A DNA stretch of 64,000 nucleotides from Crocodylus rhombifer. Lineage: Eukaryota; Chordata; Crocodylia; Crocodylidae. Where the stretch lies: positions 620,001 through 684,000 of the forward strand of contig JAVSML010000042.1 in NCBI GenBank assembly GCA_038503035.1, written 5' to 3'. Made by a program: the position numbers and the translations under genes. Under the pieces are notes generated by a model. The model did no database searches and was not told the DNA's origin. It saw nothing but the letters and a program-made list of their open reading frames with translations. This document shows positions 1 through 12,055 of the stretch, in pieces (position 1 is the first letter of the stretch; each line of letters opens with the position of its first letter).

Positions 1-2899
1 CTATGAAGCTAAAACTATGGTGGCACTATGAATTTTCCAAATTTATATTTCAATTTGCACATTAACAGTCTCCTTTCCTGTGGCTTGCTGTGCATATTTG
101 TAAAGGAAAGCATGTGATAGTACCATTCTCTGTCTAGGACTACATTACAGAAGCACCCGACCACATATATACTTATGAAATTGGAGTGGGGTGAAGCTAC
201 AAGGCAAAAGAGAGAAGTAGAACAGGGTTCAGATAACTTAACCCACAAAAACACTGCAGTTGTACTCTTTACACCAAGAAAATGGGTAAATGGAAATAAA
301 CCCTGTTGTTTGGGACTAAATACAAAGTAGTGATGAGCCTTATGTTAGCAGGCACCAGACAATTTGTCCAGGTCCTTTTCATCACTGACTGCAATGATGC
401 TGTCCTTGTGGAAAAAGGATGTGGCTAATTTCTTTTTCATTTTCATTTATGCAATTAGGTTCTGAAATCACTTCTCTAAGAGTCTGCTATTTCTTGTGCA
501 CAATTTTATTTCATTTGACTGACAGATACTTACAAATAACTGAAAGAGCTCTTTGCCACCATGAATATATCCCTTTGTGAATTTTTGAGGTAAGATATTA
601 CAGCAATTTCCTTGAAAGAAATTACTTGTTTTTCCATTGTTCCTATGAGTCAAATTCTCATCTGAGAATCTCAAGATAACATAATCGAAAAGAAAGACTG
701 CAATATTATATTTAATGGCACTACTTCTCCAGGAACATGGCTCTTTAGAGAGATCTTTCTGTGGTAGAACAGAGGAATCAAACTTATTGCTTGCAAAGCT
801 GTGTTGTGTGGCCTGCAGGACTGGAAGAGAGGCCAGGGCCTGCTGCCTAAATCTGGGTCGTACAGGTCAGTGGCAAAGCATGAACAAAAGCAGTATTAAC
901 CCCTGCCACTGCCACCCACCCTACTCTGACACTGCCCACCCTACTGCTGTATCTGGAGCTGGCCCATGAGAAGCCCCATGGTTTGGATCCAGCTGTAGTA
1001 CCAGGGTGACTTTGACACTCCTGTGGTAGACCACACCAACATATCTTCCTCCCACAGACGCACACATTATTGTCTTTTAATCATTTGCAGACATAGTGTC
1101 AAAACTTTCACACTGCATCTGGAAACCTGGATGTGAAACCCACTGGCCAGGTCTCTGCATTGTAACGGTACATACAGCAACATCGCTCCTAAAGACTCTC
1201 AATGTTCGCTTATTCCAACATTAATATTTGTGTAGAGGAAATATGAGCAGTTGAAAAGTGCCTTATGTAGACTAATTTAAAACAACAGAGCAGGAAAAAT
1301 ATTCTCCAACCCACTTGTGCCACAATAGAGCATTAGCTTCTGGCTCGTGTCGGGTATCTGACCCTGTGCTTCCTAGAAAAAAAAGTACAACGTTAAGGTT
1401 AATTCACTTGTTCCTTCTGATGTTAACACAACTACTACTATATGTGCAATAGTACTCATTTAAAGTGCAAACACTTGAATGTCCTCCTGACACATAAAGC
1501 ATTGCCAATTTCTAGGCTGCTAGTCAAACCAGTGCTTGGGAGGGTGGACTGTGAAATACCTCTTCTACAGCAACTTGAGGGACCAGTCAAATGTTGGCCT
1601 GCTGGAAACAGTCTTTAAAAAAATAAAGTACACAGATAGTACTGCAAACCTTTGTTTGCTTTAAAGGAGTTGCTCAGCTCCCTGTATGTTTACATGCTGA
1701 TAATTGTCAAAGACTTAAAGAATTTGATAATTACTTTATCCCTCTAAACAAAATTATTCTGTGTACTCCAGAATCTAGTAGCTTAATCCGGTAAGAGAGC
1801 AGGATCCCATAAAAGAGCATGACTATTAGATGGTGTGCATTTATTCAATATCTTTGTGAAATTGCTGTCTTGATTGAAAAATCTTTCATCTAAATGAAAA
1901 AGATCCATTTAGGAAACAAAACCTTGTCTTCTTGTGGCTCTGCTTGTCAATGTTTAAGAAATCAAAACAACACAGAGTCTAAACCTTTGTACTGGATTCA
2001 TTATGAGATTACCAGAGGGACGACTGAGGAAGACTGGAGTGAGAACTGCATAATCCAGATAAGCAAATTGGAGCAAGTGGACCCCAAAACCCTAGGGTCC
2101 TGGTGCGGTGGACCCCAGGCCATGGGACCTAGCCAAATTAAATGTGAGCCAAGGCCCAGAAGGGCCTGAGTTCAGACAAGAACCTAAAACCTGCATCTGC
2201 TCCCTGGTTCAGCCTCCCTACAAACCTATATCATCAAGTCATAGCAAGCAAGATAACAGTGAGGAGACAGGACCCAGAGTGCTTGGAAGCAATGGGGAGG
2301 AGGTTGGAGCCCAGTGGCTAGCTGGGCCAAGGACCTTGTAGCATTGACACTGAACCTTCTATGTTATGGTATCATGGGACAAGGAGTTTTCAGTACAGAC
2401 TACCTCTGAAAAGGAAAAGGCTTGGAATAGAACAGAACCCTATTTAAGTGCAGAATACTCCATTTTCCTCAACAGCCACCTAACCGGTAAAGGTAGCTTT
2501 GCTCTGCTGAAGCCATAAGGAGTTGTGCGCTGCAATATGACCAATATAAACGAACAGTGACTGTAGATACATTCTCAAAAAAATAAGTGATTTCAGAGTG
2601 AAGTCTCATGGGAACTGCATGGATGTCATCCTAGTGTAAAATATACATTGTTCACTCACTTCACTCCCAGCAAGAAAGTCAGTTATTAGTAGAACGTAGT
2701 CTTCCCTAACCCATCAGAAGATAGGACTACAGTTTGGAGGTTTTGAGGGCAAGACATACTCAAGTTCAAAATGACCTCCCTTATTGCTTAACCTGCATAT
2801 TCAGGGTTAATGTGGAGGTTTTTGTGATGTGCTGGTGTGAATTTCACCCTTTAATTAACAAAGGCTTATAAGTATTTCAGCAGTGAAAGTCGGGCATAA
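1..2899. other. Unassigned non-coding sequence
   Basis: I see no gene or recognisable mobile element. Open frames here are under 95 codons and show no domain. The stretch around 2,070-2,340 is richer in GC and repeats the string gtggacccca twice, and could be an old repeat, but I cannot name it. Confidence 0.5.
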
Positions 2900-2907
2900 G
2901 TGATAGC

Positions 2908-3082
2908 CAGCACCATACCTAGACTCCTGGTGGCCCCGGGCAAACTTTTAGTATTGGGCTCCCCTTTACCAGAGGTAATATAATAATGGGACAACGGGAA
3001 AAAAAACCCAACCATTTTCAGGCCCCTTTCTGTCCATGCCTCGGGCGGCCACCCAGACCACCCAGGCCTATGTTCGGCCCTG
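2908..3082. mobile_element. Small hAT-like non-autonomous DNA transposon
   Basis: This is a 175-bp segment that starts with CAG and ends with CTG. Its two ends are diverged inverted copies of each other: the left begins cagcaccatacctagac, and the right end read on the other strand begins cagggccgaacataggc. It is flanked by 8-mers that agree at 6 of 8 positions (gtgatagc at 2,900-2,907 and gttgtagc at 3,083-3,090). CAG ends plus an 8-bp target duplication are typical of hAT elements. There is no transposase, so it is a MITE-like remnant. Superfamily assignment is inference from the ends alone. Confidence 0.5.
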
Positions 3083-3535
3083 GTTGTAGCAATAATACGG
3101 TTACTATTTATGAAAAAACTAAATTGTCATCCTCAAGTCACAGAAGGGCTTGATATCATAGGAAGAGTAATGAGCTTAAATACCTTACATCCCACATATG
3201 GTTTGGACAAGTTGTTGTTTCTTAATATGCAGAATCAGCACCCGAATTGGACCAGAATGTCATGTTTTAATATCATCTAGCACTTACTATAAAAAAAATT
3301 GACAACCAACTGCAACATACAAACCCTCTTTTGGCCCTTGACTGCCTGGCCCAGATTTAAACCCGAAGGCAATTGGCAGGACTTTAGCACCAGGCTGTCA
3401 GCTGTGTGGCCTCCAAGTTATAGTCATAACTGTTATGCATCTCTCCTGCCTGCTGATGCCCCTTCAGTTTCCACACAGTGGATGGTATATACTTGCCAAA
3501 GTAAAGATCAGCAGGTGCACATTTTGGAAATCTTA

Positions 3536-3898
3536 GGGGCTAGGGACAGACATTCAAGAAGCCTGAGCCTGAATTGATTCAATCTTTGTAGCTTAGTCTA
3601 ACCTGCCTAGGTTGAACTGATTTGCAAGTGCACAGACATTCCTTCTGGACTGAGGAAATGCAGGCACATGCCTCCAGTGGCTCAGGCTAGATGCCGGGTG
3701 CTAGAGCAGCCCTTTCCCACCCCTTCCACAGTACTGAGCTGAGGGGGGGCATAGCTAGGCCCCAGCAGGATGCTCTGATTAGGGAGGCGTGTAAATCCCC
3801 ACCCTGCCTGCACTATCCCAGGCTTTCCCCCGCTAGCTGCTCAAGGGGCGGGAGTGTTGCCAGACCCCAGCAACTGGCTGGCACTCTGAGGCAAATGG
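3536..3898 (+). repeat. Family H repeat, partial copy
   Basis: This segment is homologous by eye, in inverted orientation, to the right-hand two thirds of 31,547-32,127. Shared stretches include the end ggggctagggacaga and internal blocks such as gcatgtgcctgcatttcct (on the opposite strand). The end motif ctagggacaga also occurs at the ends of the other family H copies, which suggests a non-autonomous DNA transposon. The part with the gtttaaaccagt motif is missing here. Confidence 0.6.
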
Positions 3899-4237
3899 GG
3901 GAGGGAGAGGGAGAACTACTTGTGTGCAGTGGATACATCTGTTGATGATACTGAGCTTTTCAATTTCCCTCTCCCTGCTTCTTCATACTGTCTGCAGCAA
4001 ACCTGACAGGCGAGGAAGCCAGCAGTGGGGTGATAACACAGCGTTTAGCAGCCCATCAACAAAACAAAAGCCTCTCTCATTAGTGAAAGACTTTCTTAAA
4101 CAATTTTTTCCAAAAAAGGAACACAGGGACATTACCAGCTGACCTACTGATTAGCTCCAAAAAGCCCTAAGAGAACACAGTCCTGTCTGCCTTTGTCATG
4201 TCCCAGTAAAACTGGAGATGCACACATATACAGACAC

Positions 4238-4497
4238 TAGGGATGTGCAAAGCAGGCAGTATTCAATTCAGATTTGGCCCAATCTGGAAGACAGTGATTT
4301 GATTTGCCGATTCAATTCACTGTCCTGATTCAATTTGATGATTCATTTATGGCCGAATCATCGAATCTCTCCAAACTGAATTGGAAGCTTCCGATTCGAT
4401 TTGGAGAGATTAATGGGTCTCCTGATTCGATTAAGATTCAGAGATTCAGCTGCTGAATCAGGCCAGATTTGAATTGAATCAGTGACTGAAGCTTCAC
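4238..4497 (+). repeat. Family G repeat ('gattcgatt' rich), copy 1
   Basis: This sequence repeats variants of gattcgatt and gattcaatt in both orientations, with an internal block aatgggtctcc followed by a diverged run of similar words. A second copy in the same orientation lies at 49,838-50,012 and shares the aatgggtctcc block, a gaatcaggcc block and a terminal gaagcttca-like block. The left end reads tagggatgtgcaaagc. The end of copy 2 read on the other strand begins attagggctgtttgaagc, so the ends may be diverged TIRs. It is probably a non-autonomous DNA transposon. Confidence 0.5.
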
Positions 4498-4689
4498 ACC
4501 ACCGCAAAAGACACCTATCAGCATTAGCTAATATATCATGTGCCTAAGGTCCATGGTGCTGGGGTCTATGCTGTGGGAGATGGGAGAGAGGGAGGGATTT
4601 CCTGCTTGAACAGTGAGGGGGGGAAGGGGGAAGCGAGGCAGACCCTGCTGTGTCTGCAGTCTCTGCTGAAGGTCCAGCTAGGGAGCAGA

Positions 4690-5005
4690 GGGGTGGGGCC
4701 AGCCCTGTTTTTTCTGGAGCCAACAGCACACCCCAGGGCTGCAAAGCATCTGGGATGCTGGGGGACTGTGGTTTAACCTATGCCAGGAAGGGGTCTCGGA
4801 CAGGCATTGCATAAACAGGTTTGACCCAAATCCATTTAGTCTGATACTTCATTCAACCATGTTTCTCTTAAACCAGTTTCAGCCATTTTGAACCTGGTTT
4901 ATGTGCACTGAACTCATGTTCTGTTACAGGTTTAAACCAGTTTATGATCACTTAAACCAGTTTATGTGTAATTTCTCTCCCTAGCCAGGGCACCTCGTGT
5001 ATTTT
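4690..5005 (-). repeat. Family H repeat, partial copy
   Basis: This is a plus-strand copy of the segment found inverted at 31,547-31,735 and 33,616-33,880. It has three aaccagttt-type words, the block tgcactgaactcatgttctg, and the end tctccctagccagggcacc. The left part, with a cagcatcccagatgctttgc-like block on the other strand, matches 33,830-33,880. The full-length CR1 starts about 95 bp downstream. Confidence 0.6.
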
Positions 5006-5325
5006 GGAACATAAAGCAAGCATAACAAAATACAATATGTAGATTTAAGCTCGCATCAGAGCCCAAACTTAAACAAATCTAGGGAGAGAGGTAAAAAACA
5101 TGGGACTCTGTTCCGCGGAAGCTGGGGACCCAACAGCCACATATCAAAACCTACTTGGCCCAGCCCCCCAGGGAGCCATGCGACCGGAGCCGCGCGAACA
5201 GGCTGTGTAAACAGGCACTCGAGTTAGCACGGAGTTCGCGCAGGAGAGGGCATGGCAGGGCACGAGACCCTGCCTGCGACCCCCCCAGAGTACTCAGTCC
5301 CAGCTATAGCCAGCCTACCAGAGGC

Positions 5326-6417
5326 ATGACACGGATGGGCACGCGCCGCACCCCGAAGGTCCCCTCGGGCTCTGTGGCCCCCCCACTGGGCACCTCAGAG
5401 ACGGCCACCCAGACGGAGCCCATGGTTCTGGGCTCCTCGCAGACGGAGCCCCTGGCTCTTGGCTGCGGGGGCTGCCTGTCCCTTTTTCAGGCTCTGGGGC
5501 CCAGGAGCATGGCCACCTCCCTTTGCGGGGTCTGCTCCCTACTGGGGTCTCTGGCACGCCAGCTGGAGGAGCTCCAGGCCACAGTCCAGAGACTGCGTGC
5601 CATCAGGGACTGCAAGAAGGAGATAGACTCCTACTGCCAGACCCTTCTCCCCTGGGAGCCCCAGGGTAGAGCACCGTCTCCCTCCAGAACTAAGGAGGAC
5701 TCTGGGACCTCCCACTCTCCCCAGCCAGGGGCATGGATCACAGTGGTCAAGGGCCCTAAGGCCTGCCGCACTAAGGCCCCTCCTTCGCCGGAGCTTAGCA
5801 ACAGGTTCGCACCTCTTGCAGCCCCAGCATAGCCTGCTTAGTTGCCGGCTCCTGCAGGCAACCCAGGCTCAACCACAGCTACTGCCCCCACTCTCCCCAA
5901 GACAAAGCGAAAGATGTTTGTTGTGGAAGACTCCATCCTGCGGAAGACTGAGGGGGCAATCTGCCGCCCCGACCCCTTAGCCCGGGAAGTCTGCTGCTTC
6001 CCGGGGGCTCGCATCCAAGACATTGCGGAGAGGATCCCACAGCTCCTCCGGCCCACAGACCACTACCCCATGCTCCTTATTCACATGGGCACCAATGACA
6101 CGGCTCGGAGCACCCCCAGCCAGGTCACGAGGCGCTACAGGGATTTGGGAGCGGGGCTTAGGGGTCTGGGAGGTCAGGTGGTGTTTTCGTCGATCCTCCC
6201 AGTCTCAGGCTATGGGCTGAGGAGGGAGAGGAGGATCCATGCAGTGAACCAAAGACTGCGGAGCTGGTGTCATCGGGAAGGCTTTGGCTTCCATGACCAC
6301 AGCCCACTCTTTGGCGAGAGAGGCAGTGAGCTGCTGGGAAGAGATGGTCTCCACCTCTCCCCCCGGGGAGGAGGCTCTTCTCAGCCAGGCTGGCTGACCT
6401 GCTCCACCAGGCTTTAA
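5326..6417 (+). pseudogene. CR1 copy 1 ORF1 (coiled coil plus SGNH esterase), two in-frame stops
   Basis: The frame is open from 5,155, but the first ATG in frame is at 5,326 (a second at 5,335), so 5,326 is taken as the start. The N-terminal half has two CxxC pairs (CGGC and CGVC, zinc-knuckle-like) followed by a leucine-rich stretch that should form a coiled coil. The C-terminal half is an SGNH-hydrolase-type esterase domain, known from CR1 ORF1 proteins. It has the block GTND near 6,090 and the Asp-x-x-His block in DGLHLS near 6,340-6,360. The family's GDS nucleophile block reads EDS here (GAA at 5,926-5,928), a change explained by one G-to-A transition. Two TAG codons in the same frame (5,830 and 5,839) separate the two halves without a frameshift. 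The family role is as an RNA- or membrane-interacting partner of the ORF2 protein, but its exact job is unsettled. It cannot make a full protein as it stands. Confidence 0.85.
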
Positions 6418-6538
6418 ACTAAGCCCGCTGGGGGATGGGGCGACTACTGCCACTGCCGGCCGGCTGAGCAACCCTTGCAAAGCCAGCAGACCAAGGCACT
6501 TAAGGGAGCCCACCCCTGCCCCAGCCCTGGCACAATCT

Positions 6539-9315
6539 GTGGGCAAGGCAAGAGCCCCCAAGGGCACACTTGCCTGCCTGTACACTAATGCCAGGAGCCT
6601 GGGCAACAAGCAGGAGGAGCTCATACTCCTGCTCAGTGCAAAGAATTATGATGTCATAGGGATAACGGAGACCTGGTGGGACTCCACCCATGACTGGACC
6701 ACGGGTATAGAGGGCTATACCCTGTACAGGAGGGATCATGTTGACAAAAAGGGCAGGGGTGTAGCTCTCTATGTGAAGGAAAGCTACATGTCCCTGCAAG
6801 CTGATGTTGGCGACCAGCATGGACAGCTAGAGACCCTCTGGGTAAAAATTTGTGGGGAATATGGCACAGGGGACACAACGGTGGGAGTCTACTACAGACC
6901 TCCCACTCAAAGTCCCGAGCTTGACCAGGAGTTCGCCCGGGAACTGACTGAGGCCGCTTGCTCCAGGACCTTGGTTGTCATGGGTGACTTCAATTACCCG
7001 GACATCTCGTGGGAAGATCACTCAGCTAAATCCGAGCGGTTGCAAAGCTTTCTCTCGTGCGTGGATGACCTCTACCTGACTCAAGAAGTCTATGGGCCAA
7101 CGAGAGGCAAAGCGCTGCTCGACCTGGTACTGGCTACGGGGGACGACCTAATCGGCAACCTAGTGATCGATAGGAAGCTGGGTGACAGCCACCACGAGCT
7201 GATCATCTTCACCATCCGCCATAAAGCTGGCAAGGCAGTCAGCAACACAGAAGTCCTTGACTTCAGAAAAGCCGACTTTGACAAGCTCAAGAGGCTTGTC
7301 GGTCAGGCCCTTAGGGACCATGACCCCAGGGAGATGGGAGTTCGAGAAGAGTGGTTGCTTCTCAAGGAAGCAATCCTCAATGCACAAGCTAAATCTATTC
7401 CAACACGGAGGGAAGGCAGCAAGAAGGCACAGCAACCCTCCTGGCTCTCCAGGGACCTAGCAGACCTCCTGCGGCTAAAAAGGAAAGCCTACAAAGGATG
7501 GAGGACGGGATTCACCTCCAAAGAGAATTATTCTGCACTGGTCCAGTCCTGCAGGGACCAAACCAGGAAAGCCAAGGCTGCAACTGAACTCCAACTAGCT
7601 TCAAGCATCAAGGACAACAAAAAGTCCTTTTTCAGATGTGGGGGGAGCCGGAGGAAAAGCAAGGGCAACGTTGGACCCCTGCTAAACCAGATGGGGCAAC
7701 TGACAACTGACGCCCAGGAAAAAGCCAACCTATTAAATAGGTACTTTGCATCAGTCTTTCATCAGTCCCATGGGACGCCCATGCCTGCTATGGGACAGGG
7801 AGATCCAGGTGATGGGGATCCCCTACCCTCCATAAATGCTGACCTCGTGAAGGAACATCTTGAGAAGCTGGATACCTTCAAGTCAGCTGGCCCTGACAAT
7901 CTGCACCCCAGGGTACTCAAGGAGCTGGCGAGCGTCATAGCCCAGCCCCTGGCACGGATCTTTGAAAACTCCTGGCGCTCTGGTGTAGTGCCCGAAGACT
8001 GGAAGAAGGCCAATGTGGTGCCGATCTTCAAGAAAGGGAGGAGATTGGATCCGGCTAACTACAGGCCCATTAGCCTGACTTTTATCCTGGGGAAGATCTT
8101 AGAAAGGTTTAAGGAGGCCATCCTTGATGGACTGGCCCAGGCTAACATTCTAAGGGATAGCCAGCACGGGTTTGTTGCAGGTAGGTCTTGTTTGACCAAT
8201 CTCATTTCCTTCTATGACCAGGTGACCTATCACCTGGATGAGGGAGAAGAGATTGATGTCATATATCTTGACTTCAAAAAAGCTTTTGATCTGGTATCCC
8301 ATGATCATCTCTTGGCCAAACTTCCCAGTTGTGGCCTTGGCTCCACCACGATCCGCTGGCTGGGAAATTGGCTCCATGGTCAGACCCAGAGGGTTGTAAT
8401 TGATGGCAGTCACTCATCGTGGTGCCCTGTGACCAGTGGGGTCCCTCAAGGCTCGTCCTTGGACCCATACTGTTCAACATCTTCATTAATGATGTGGACA
8501 TTGGAGTCAGGAGTGGACTGGCCAAGTTCGCCGATGACACCAAACTTTGGAGCAAAGCATCCACGCCAGAAGATAGGCAGGTGATCCAGGCTGACCTGGA
8601 CAAGCTCAGCAAATGGACAGACGAGAACCTCATGGTGTTTAACACCAAAAAATGCAAGGTTCTCCACCTTGGGAGGAAAAACCTGCAGCATCCTTATAGG
8701 CTCGGCAGTGCTACGTTGGATAGCACTACAGAAGAAATAGACTTGGGGGTCATCATTGACCACAAGATAAACATGAGCCTCCAATGCGATGCTGCGGCTA
8801 ATAAAGCGACAAAAACGCTGTCTTGCATCCATAGATGCTTCTCGAGCAAATCCTGGGACATCGTTCTCCCCTTGTACTCGGCCTTGGTGAGGCCGCAGCT
8901 GGAGTACTGCGTCCAGTTTTGGGCTCCACAATTCAAAAAGGATGTGGAGAAGCTTGAGAGAGTCCAGAGAAGAGCAACGCGCATGATCAGAGGTCAGGAA
9001 AACAGATCTTACGATGATAGGCTGAGAGACATGGGACTCTTTAGCCTGGAAAAGCGCAGGCTCAGGGGTGATCTGATGGCCACCTATAAGTTTATCAAGG
9101 GTGACCACCAGGATCTGGGGGGACGTTTGTTCACCAGAGCGCCCCAAGGGATGACGAGGTCGAACGGTCATAAACTCCTGCAAGACCATTTCAGGCTGGA
9201 CATAAGGAAGAATTTCTTTACTGTCCGAGCCCCCCAAGGTCTGGAACAGTCTGCCAGCACCTACACTGAACACCTTCAAGAGTAAATTGGATGCTTATCT
9301 TGCTGGGATCCTATG
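6539..9315 (+). pseudogene. CR1 copy 1 ORF2 (APE-type endonuclease plus reverse transcriptase), frameshifted
   Basis: This is the LINE replicase that nicks target DNA and copies the element's RNA. The N-terminal third is an APE-like endonuclease with blocks TNARSLGN, ITETWWD and MGDFNYPD. The catalytic S-D-H block reads SHH: the Asp codon is CAC at 7,190-7,192. The reverse transcriptase follows, with motif A YLDFKKAFD, motif B SGVPQGS and motif C FADD (near 8,530). A one-base deletion near 8,454 in the PQGS block shifts the frame. Near 9,230 a C run one base longer than in the copy at 41,704 shifts it again, and a 15-bp deletion follows. The original stop is probably TGA at 9,313-9,315, as the 41,704 copy ends at the same word. 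The start used is GTG at 6,539; the true start is uncertain. The full span is about 925 codons, roughly as expected for the family. Confidence 0.9.
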
Positions 9316-10589
9316 ACCCCAGCTGACTTCCTGCCCTTTGGGCAGGGGGCTGGACTCAATGATCTCCCGAGGTCCCTTCCAGCCCTGATGTCTATGAAAT
9401 CTATGAAATATGGCTTTAGGATGAGTGTGTTTCTGTCTGGATATTCTTAATAAAAAGAGAACTGAGTGGTTATAAACACCAAGAGAGTTCTCAGTTAAAG
9501 CTTCTCCAATCCTTATTGAGCACTGCTTTTACTAGACTTTATAGGATATGTTGTATTAGGGCTACCAGACATCCCAGAACATTGGATAGTTTCCTTTAGC
9601 ACTTGGAAGAAATTTCCCAATATGCTGCATGTTCATTTTCAGAATTACCATATTCACAAACATATATCTAACTACAGATATGTACCATATCACTCTTTCA
9701 CTAGAATTGCAAAAGCCTCTTAGGAAGTCTAACACTGTTAAGTGTTATCAGACAGACAAATAAACTCTACAAACAACAATATCTAGTCAGAACGGGCCAA
9801 GGTAAGGATGTAGTGATAGATTTTTCTTGCATTTATACATTAATCAGAACTTTCCTGTTTTGAATCACTTTTGTACATGAATGTTATAGTCAAGCAACAT
9901 AGTCAAGTTTAACCAAAAGAAGTGCATATTCTTTTGGCTTCAGTGCCTTTCCCTTTAGTTCCTAGTTCCTTTTGCTCTGACAAATTCAGAATATCTGTCA
10001 ACAGCAAATACTCTGAGTGCTGAGTAAAGGATAATCTTTTAAAATGTGATTTTAAATGTTTCAGTCTTCAGCTTTTCTAACTTTTGCTACAATTGCTACA
10101 GTCACATCTCATTTGAGGATCAGTTGAATGTAAATGCCTATACTCAGCTAGAGGGGGAAAGGCAAAACTTTTTTTTAAAGAAATATTATAGACATTAGTT
10201 CCAGAAACATATGGCACTAAATGAGAGCCAAGCACTACCCTCAGAAACACTGTCTACAAGTGTGCAAGTGAAGCAAATTTTGTTCCCTGAGTATTAAAAA
10301 AGGGTATGTGCTTTAGGTATGTGTGCTTTGTGGGTGTGGGGATACAAACATCTGCTTAAAATATATTTTAAATAATATCAATGGAATGGGGGGGGGAAAT
10401 TTCATCAAAAACGTTTTTAAAATTCTGAATTTTTCTATTGGCCTTAATTGTCAAAAATAAGTAGAATAAATCTGGACCCACTTTAGCCCATTTGATACCA
10501 AAAACAGCATTTCATTTTTAAAAAAATGTTAACACAAAGAGGACATGATATTAATATTTAGCATTTCATTAGCAAAACAATTTTCACTC

Positions 10590-10690
10590 CAAAGTGATTT
10601 ATGAAGCCTTGTGGGGTAGGTATTTTTATTCCCATTTTACTGAAAAGGAAATTTGTAGCAAAAACGCAATATTCAGCCCAAAGCCAGTAC
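10590..10690 (+). repeat. MIR-like SINE fragment
   Basis: The string ggggtaggtatttttattcc followed by cattttactgaaaaggaaa matches the well-known 3' half of MIR-type CORE-SINEs (gaggtaggt, attatt, cattttacagatgagg, aaactgagg). Only this part is recognisable. It is an old remnant with no promoter boxes visible. Confidence 0.45.
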
Positions 10691-11759
10691 AATACTGTCA
10701 GCCTGGGTGTAGGATCCAAATTCCTATTTCTATGCTCACTAGACTGCTTCAGAATGATTTTTGGAATAAATCTCCAATTTCAGAATACAGGTACAGCATT
10801 TGTATCCATATCCTGTCATTGTGAAATGTTTCCATTCCATCTATAGCCTCTTCTACTTCCAAAGATATATTGATGACAAGCTACGTAGAAACATGCTGTG
10901 ATCTCTCACAAGGGATGCAAGTCTTTCAAATAAAGTTGGGCAGGAAACAGTTTTCCCATTTCTTTTTTTTCTGTTTCTGATCAAGACAGAACAGAAACCT
11001 TTCAAAAGCAACACCCCTAAAAAGCCAAGTGAAGAGCAGACTCTCCTCAGACGTGAGCCGCCAAAGCCAAAGTCCACTGTTCCAGAATCCAAAGCAGGTC
11101 TTGAATGTGGGTCTTCTACAACTGAGGTGAATGGCCCAAGTATTTTGCAATATTTTGGTAGGACTTGTTCTCATCTTTTTTTTACCATCCTGGACCAAGA
11201 AATATTTCTGTTAAAAATACCCTTCAAAGTGATCTGATACATTTCTAGAAAAAAACCTTTGCTTTTGATGAACTGGCATTTTAGAATGGAAACCATTTTG
11301 TCAAAACCTCCCAACCTGCTTTAATTGCAAGTTACCGTTTCTCTGGAATTTATGGACTGAGCTGCTTTAAAGGATATCATCCATCAAACTCTCAAGCTGA
11401 ATTGTGTAAAAGTGCCTATCAGAAAAGGAAATATAAAAATCAATAGGGCAAAGGGGATACAGGCTAAGACACATATCAAATAGCAAGACTGAAATTAATA
11501 GCACAGCTCCAGCTAAGGGATCAGCACAGTCCTGGGAAAGGGGCGTCCACAAAGACACATTCCTAAAAGTTTCATCATGGTAGTCTGGTACTTGCAGCTT
11601 GGGAGAGGTAAGACAAGTCATGTTATGTTAACTCGTTTAGCATAAGCCCATGCTACTAATACAAGCAGACATGACAAGTCACTACCTGATGTGTCAGTCC
11701 AGAGACAGCAGGAATAGACATGGTCTCTTGCAAACCAGTCTAACACATAATATAAATGC

Positions 11760-12055
11760 ACAGTACCATGGCAAGGAAGTTTGGTGCCTGGGGCAAAGCC
11801 TGCAGTGGCAACCCACCCTCACCCTGCGCACAGATCTGAAGGCCCCCCCATGCTGGCCTGGGAATGCACAGAGCAGCAGGCCCCCCCCCCAACCCCATGC
11901 CCCGCAAACGAGTCACTCGCAGCTCCATCCCATGCCTCACCCCAGCTAGGCAGCAACTGTTGGCGCCCCTTCACTCCAGTGCCTGGGGCAGTTGCTCCGC
12001 TCACCACCACCCCCTTATTACAGCACTCTCAATGCAGCTTCATTTTCTGAAGTGG
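11760..12055. repeat. Possible hAT-like GC-rich remnant
   Basis: This block is much richer in GC than its surroundings. It contains the string ggtgcctggggcaaagcc, which resembles the ggccccgggcaaac near the left end of the 2,908-3,082 element, and a second gtgcctggggcag near 11,977. No paired ends or target duplication could be found, so the assignment is weak. Confidence 0.25.

Larger units (their letters stand above)
5100..9409 (+). mobile_element. Near-full-length CR1 LINE (copy 1)
   Basis: This is a CR1-family non-LTR retrotransposon of about 4.3 kb. It has a GC-rich 5' region, ORF1 with an esterase domain, ORF2 with endonuclease and reverse transcriptase, a short 3' UTR with the hairpin-like ccctttgggcaggggg, and a terminal repeat of the octamer-like unit tctatgaaa (9,390-9,407). 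CR1 elements move by target-primed reverse transcription and end in short repeats rather than poly(A), as here. The 5' boundary is approximate: CR1-like GC-rich sequence begins near 5,100, while the family H repeat ends near 5,005. 3' tails of the same or a close subfamily recur at 26,277, 41,704 (minus strand) and 50,900. No clear target duplication was seen, as is usual for CR1. Confidence 0.93.

Noticed and set aside
8446..9279. 277-codon minus-strand open frame over the CR1 reverse transcriptase
   Set aside because: It is the antisense shadow of ORF2, and its composition follows from the opposite coding strand. No domain was recognised.
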